From contig JAUCYS010000009.1 in assembly GCA_030373505.1 (NCBI GenBank), forward strand, positions 90,796 to 154,795: a stretch of DNA of 64,000 nt, written 5' to 3'. The position numbers were made by a program, and so were the translations under genes. The notes beneath the pieces were generated by a model. It was given only the letters and a program-made list of their open reading frames with translations. It did not search any database and was not told where the DNA came from. The stretch comes from Parasphingorhabdus sp. (GTDB taxonomy: Bacteria > Pseudomonadota > Alphaproteobacteria > Sphingomonadales > Sphingomonadaceae). The stretch's first letter is position 1; each line of letters opens with the position of its first letter. Of the stretch, positions 60,474-64,000 are shown one piece after another.

Positions 60474-62473
60474 CCGATGTGAACAGCAAGCACCTGGAAA
60501 ATTCAGATCACTCACACGGAGGGCTAATCGACAGGTTGCTTGGTGGCCGTGCAGAAATAGTTTTTGCAGGCCTTTGCGGTGCAGCCCTTCTTGCCGGATG
60601 GCTGGGACCCAAAATCAATCTCCTGCCTGCGAGTATCGGCTTCTGGTTTTTGGTGGCGGCCTATTTTTTTGGTGGCTACTTCACGATCCTGGAAGCATTT
60701 GAAAAGATCAGACGTCGAAAATTTGAAATAGACTTTCTTATGATCGTTGCCGCCGGCGGGGCGGCGTGGCTCGGGGCATGGGCAGAGGGAGCCTTTCTAT
60801 TATTCCTGTTCAGCATCGGCCATGCACTTGAAAATTATGCGATGGCCCGCGCGCGCAATGCCATATCCGCACTGTCTGACCTTGCTCCCGAGGAGGCGGT
60901 GGTCCGCAGGGATGGAGAGGAATTGCGATTGCCCGTGGCCGAGTTGGTAATCGGCGATATTGTAATCATCCGCTCCAACGAGCGACTTCCAGCAGACGGT
61001 TTTGTTGTCAAAGGGGCGAGCAGCGTCAACCAGGCACCCATAACCGGTGAGAGCCTCCCGGTCGATAAGCGTCCGGTCGACAACGCTGTAGCGGCGGCCA
61101 AAGCGGCCGATAAAGTCAAATCCGAACATAGGGTTTTCGCCGGATCCATCAACGGAAGCGGTAGTCTCGAAGTGCGAGTCACCCGATTGGCGTCGGAAAC
61201 CACTTTGGCACGGGTTGTCGAAATGGTGAACGATGCGGAGACGCGTCAATCGCCAACGCAGAGCTTCACCAATAAATTTGAACGAATTTTTGTGCCGGTT
61301 GTCATTCTGCTTGCAATCGCAACTGGGTTTTCCTGGTTGGTGATAGACGAGCCAGTCTCCGACAGCATTTACAGGGCGATGGCAGTCCTCGTTGCTGCCA
61401 GCCCCTGTGCGCTGGCTATTGCCACACCCAGCGCTGTTTTAAGCGGGATTGCCCGTGCAGCGCGCGGCGGTGTTTTGATAAAGGGCGGCGCGCCTCTCGA
61501 GATGCTGGGTAAGCTTGATTCGATCGCTTTTGATAAAACCGGGACCCTTACGATTGGCGAACCGGAGTTGGTCGAGACGGTGCCCTTCGGAGAAATTGGA
61601 GCAGACGAACTCATCGCAATTTCTGCCGCGGTCGAAGTGCATAGTGATCACCCTCTGGCGCAAGCTATTGTGCGTGCTGCAGCAAAACGCCTCGGAACAT
61701 CGGATCTGATCGCTACAGATTTTCAGAGCATAACGGGTAAAGGTGTTTCTGCCAAAATCAATGGCGAAAACGTCTTTATAGGGAAAGCGGGGCTTTTTCT
61801 CAAAGATGATCAGGATGCGCTTCCTGAAGATGTCGCTCAAAAAGTTACCGAAATGTCTTCACGCGGTCGCAGCACCATGATTGTCAGGCGTGGCAGCGCA
61901 TTTCTTGGTGTTCTTGGCCTTAGGGACACGCCCCGCGCTTCAGCGTCCGAAGTTATAAACAAGCTCCGCTCGATCGGCATCACGCGGATGATGATGATTT
62001 CGGGCGACAATCAGAAAGTCGCGGATGCGATAGCCCTGGAAGTGGGCCTCGACGAAGCCTTCGGTGATTTGATGCCGGATGACAAGGTCGAGAAAATTGC
62101 TCAACTGAGCGATCAGGGTGGAGTGGCGATGGTTGGTGATGGCGTGAACGATGCTCCAGCTATGGCCAATGCAAGCGTCGGAATAGCCATGGGAGCCGCG
62201 GGTTCCGATGTCGCGCTTGAAACGGCAGATATTGCCCTAATGGCAGATGATCTGGCAACATTGCCTTTTGCCGTTGGTCTCAGCAGATCAACAAGTAGCA
62301 TTATCCGTCAAAATCTCTGGATCAGTCTCGGCGTGGTCGCCGTATTGATACCGGCAACCCTATTCGGCTTAGGGATCGGCCCCGCTGTCGTGATGCATGA
62401 AGGCTCGACGCTTGTGGTGGTAGTCAACGCACTTCGGCTTCTTGGTTATAACGATATAAATCAGGCTGGATGA
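60470..62473 (+). CDS. P1B-4-type metal-transporting P-type ATPase
   Basis: A 667-residue heavy-metal ATPase with a His-containing N terminus (HSHGG) and no HMA domain. TGES (192-195), SPC (311-313) in the sixth span, phosphorylated Asp355 in DKTGT, SDHPLA (392-397), GDGVNDAP and HEGST (643-647) in the last span are present. SPC together with HEGST marks the P1B-4 group (CoaT/CzcP/CtpD), which exports Co, Zn or related ions. It works beside the RND pump, feeding metal from cytoplasm to periplasm. Overlaps the DUF190 gene. Confidence 0.88.
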   Translation: MTDVNSKHLENSDHSHGGLIDRLLGGRAEIVFAGLCGAALLAGWLGPKINLLPASIGFWFLVAAYFFGGYFTILEAFEKIRRRKFEIDFLMIVAAGGAAWLGAWAEGAFLLFLFSIGHALENYAMARARNAISALSDLAPEEAVVRRDGEELRLPVAELVIGDIVIIRSNERLPADGFVVKGASSVNQAPITGESLPVDKRPVDNAVAAAKAADKVKSEHRVFAGSINGSGSLEVRVTRLASETTLARVVEMVNDAETRQSPTQSFTNKFERIFVPVVILLAIATGFSWLVIDEPVSDSIYRAMAVLVAASPCALAIATPSAVLSGIARAARGGVLIKGGAPLEMLGKLDSIAFDKTGTLTIGEPELVETVPFGEIGADELIAISAAVEVHSDHPLAQAIVRAAAKRLGTSDLIATDFQSITGKGVSAKINGENVFIGKAGLFLKDDQDALPEDVAQKVTEMSSRGRSTMIVRRGSAFLGVLGLRDTPRASASEVINKLRSIGITRMMMISGDNQKVADAIALEVGLDEAFGDLMPDDKVEKIAQLSDQGGVAMVGDGVNDAPAMANASVGIAMGAAGSDVALETADIALMADDLATLPFAVGLSRSTSSIIRQNLWISLGVVAVLIPATLFGLGIGPAVVMHEGSTLVVVVNALRLLGYNDINQAG

Positions 62474-62529
62474 GTAGCGCCCATGTTCAGTCTTAGCGAA
62501 AATTCAGCCATCTCCCGCCAGGGGTCAAA

Positions 62530-63213
62530 ATGCGAATAGCTCGAATTTTGGTTCCCCGAGCCATCGCGGCTCAAAGAATTGCGTTTTTGATCGGCGGCGT
62601 TTCGATTCTAGCTATGCTCTTTTTCTGGCTCTGGTCGGAAGTCGCGGCAGGTCATTTAGCGAAAATAGACAACAGCATTTTGCTCGCGTTTCGCTCTTCG
62701 TCAAACCCTAACATATTGTCTGGTCCTGACTGGCTTCCAGATATTCTTCGAGCTATTACAATTTTGGGAGACTCCAAATTGCTGATCGTTCTTGTCATTT
62801 TGGTTGCTGCATATCTGGTTGTAAGAAGAACCTACTATTTTGCCTTGGCGCTATTGGCGCCGACTGTCGGTGGAATGGTGATCGTGTCGCTTTTAAAAGA
62901 CCATTTTAGCAGATCGCGTCCCGAGGTTGTTGAGCACCTTACAACCCAATATTCCATGAGTTTCCCCAGTGGGCATGCGGCCAATTCCGCAATTGTATAT
63001 CTAACGATGGCCATGCTGTTTACCCAGATCCGACCCGAACGGCATGCAGGGATTTACTTGGTGTCAGCGGCTTTGCTGTTGACTGCAACTATCGGAATTT
63101 CGCGAGTGGCTTTAGGTGTACATTGGCCAAGTGATGTTGTTGCGGGGTGGATGTTTGGATTGAGTTGGGGATATTTTTGGGTGCTGCTTACAACAAGCTT
63201 TAGGAAAAAATGA
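62530..63213 (+). CDS. PAP2-family membrane phosphatase
   Basis: A 227-residue protein with about six spans. The three phosphatase motifs are KDHFSRSRP near 127-135, PSGHA near 151-155 and SRVALGVHWPSDVVAGW near 190-206. PAP2 enzymes remove phosphate from lipid phosphates such as undecaprenyl pyrophosphate, phosphatidate or phosphatidylglycerol phosphate. It is 57 bases after the ATPase gene and in lower-GC DNA than the left part of the window. Confidence 0.88.
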   Translation: MRIARILVPRAIAAQRIAFLIGGVSILAMLFFWLWSEVAAGHLAKIDNSILLAFRSSSNPNILSGPDWLPDILRAITILGDSKLLIVLVILVAAYLVVRRTYYFALALLAPTVGGMVIVSLLKDHFSRSRPEVVEHLTTQYSMSFPSGHAANSAIVYLTMAMLFTQIRPERHAGIYLVSAALLLTATIGISRVALGVHWPSDVVAGWMFGLSWGYFWVLLTTSFRKK

Positions 63214-63257
63214 TATCCTAAAGCAAATTATGTGGTTGGTTGGAAGGAATAAATATT

Positions 63258-64000
63258 ATGCAGTCCGTGCTATGGTACATTGATGATTAAGGGCCAGATC
63301 CGTCAGCCCAAGCGGCGCTTGATGTAACCCGCGCAATCGAGGGCCATTTGAGTTGCCTCCATGTTTCATCACTCGGTTCATTTAATATGCTCGATGCTTA
63401 TGGGGGCGTGGCGGCCAAGCACCGTTTCATTGTTGAGGCTCAAAAGCACGGAGAAAAGATCCGCATGCAGACAAAAGAGCGGTTAGACAAAGAGAATGTA
63501 AGATGGGATTTCAATCATATTGAAGGGGATCCAGTTACGGCTATAATACGTGAGAGTTCTTTGCGGGACTTAGCGATTCTGGGTCGGCCGCAAGGAAATT
63601 CTGATAAAAACCGACCAACAGCATTTTTTGGAGAGCTACTAAGTCACGTCCGGACGCCAATATTGTTTCAACCTTATGATTTGATTGGAATAAACCTTGC
63701 GCATCCGGCTATCATCTGTTGGAATGGGAGTATCGAAGCTGCCAATGCATTACGCTCATCGCTTCCCTTGATCAAAATTGCGAGTGAGGTCCATATCGTA
63801 TCAATTGATGAAGATAAGCCAACCGAACTTCCGCGAGATGCGGCTTGCAAATATCTCGCTAATCATGGTGTGGATTCGCACTTGCAACTATTGTCATCGC
63901 GGAATTCTCATCCTTCGGATATTCTCATATCTACGGCACAAAATCTGCAGGCCGGTGTTATGGTCGCCGGGGCTTTCGGGCGGAGCCGAACCCATGAATA
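63258..64000 (+). pseudogene. Universal stress protein gene broken by an in-frame TAA (3' end outside window)
   Basis: From the ATG at 63258 the frame reads MQSVLWYIDD, then TAA at 63288-63290, and then continues open in the same frame to the window edge (about 237 codons) with GPDPSAQAALDVTRAIEGHLSC..., clearly homologous to the tandem UspA protein at 36314-37126 (MKSVLLFVNDDSGLDARYQAALDLTRALEGHL...). The stop replaces the residue equal to Ser11 there, and TCA to TAA is a single change. The Shine-Dalgarno GGAAGGAA is intact. Later starts (TTG 63348, ATG 63387) would give a protein lacking the first strand and part of helix 1. Confidence 0.8.

Noticed and set aside
1..64000. Looked for CRISPR arrays, insertion sequences, rRNA, complete tRNAs and riboswitches
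   Set aside because: No regularly spaced repeats, transposase genes, terminal inverted repeats or recognisable structured RNAs were seen, apart from the tRNA fragment at 45091-45134.

Overview
The window looks like the chromosome of a free-living, obligately or microaerobically respiring alphaproteobacterium, most likely a member of the Sphingomonadales. This is inferred from gene content (ccoNOQPG order, YaiO/RND/DUF11-type exported proteins, coniferyl-aldehyde-type dehydrogenase, TTG starts, moderately high GC with long antisense shadow ORFs). No rRNA or complete tRNA is present. No insertion sequence or CRISPR array was seen.

Layout. 1-7.9 kb (minus strand): a cbb3 oxidase operon ccoN-O-Q-P-G, preceded on the same strand by a gamma-glutamyltransferase, a DsrE-like periplasmic protein and an endonuclease/exonuclease/phosphatase-fold protein. 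8-11.1 kb: a GT2 / GtrA / GT39 lipid-linked sugar transfer module. 11.5-16.5 kb: a DEAD-box RNA helicase and a three-gene acyl-CoA/aldehyde catabolic group. 16.6-24.2 kb: nucleotide-sugar genes for UDP-ManNAcA (wecB, wecC), GDP-mannose (manC, manA) and UDP-glucuronate (ugd), with an O-antigen-ligase/polymerase-like protein. 24.3-26.7 kb: a divergent LD-carboxypeptidase / Mur ligase pair that fits murein-peptide recycling. 26.7-33.9 kb: a poorly characterised signalling and surface region (two tandem hairpins, small exported protein, DUF11-like protein, double PilZ protein, two paralogous membrane TPR proteins around a small PAS membrane protein). 34-41.4 kb: stress and envelope genes (Hsp20, beta-CASP nuclease, universal stress protein, an LptB-like ATPase with an altered switch residue, a CoA hydrolase/transferase, two divergent L,D-transpeptidases). 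41.5-44 kb: LysR regulator and mmsA.

At 45091-45134 lies the 3' half of a lysine tRNA gene on the minus strand, ending in CCA, without its 5' half. This is the usual scar of an integrase-driven island whose intact tRNA would lie to the right, beyond the window. Everything to its right has accessory character: a tightly coupled four-gene operon (CheY-like receiver, TPR/YaiO outer-membrane barrel, membrane-anchored HEAT-repeat protein, processive family-2 glycosyltransferase), a convergent 1337-residue MASE1/PAS hybrid kinase with an HPt domain, a czcCBA-type metal efflux operon with DUF190 and a P1B-4 ATPase, a PAP2 phosphatase, and a universal stress gene broken by one in-frame TAA.

The best candidate for an undescribed system is the 45.5-53.5 kb locus. 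It has the parts of a synthase-dependent exopolysaccharide exporter (inner-membrane synthase, periplasmic TPR, outer-membrane barrel). A HEAT-repeat protein stands where a co-polymerase would be expected, and a receiver/hybrid-kinase pair seems to replace c-di-GMP control. Functions here are inferred from motifs and context; no database search was possible.
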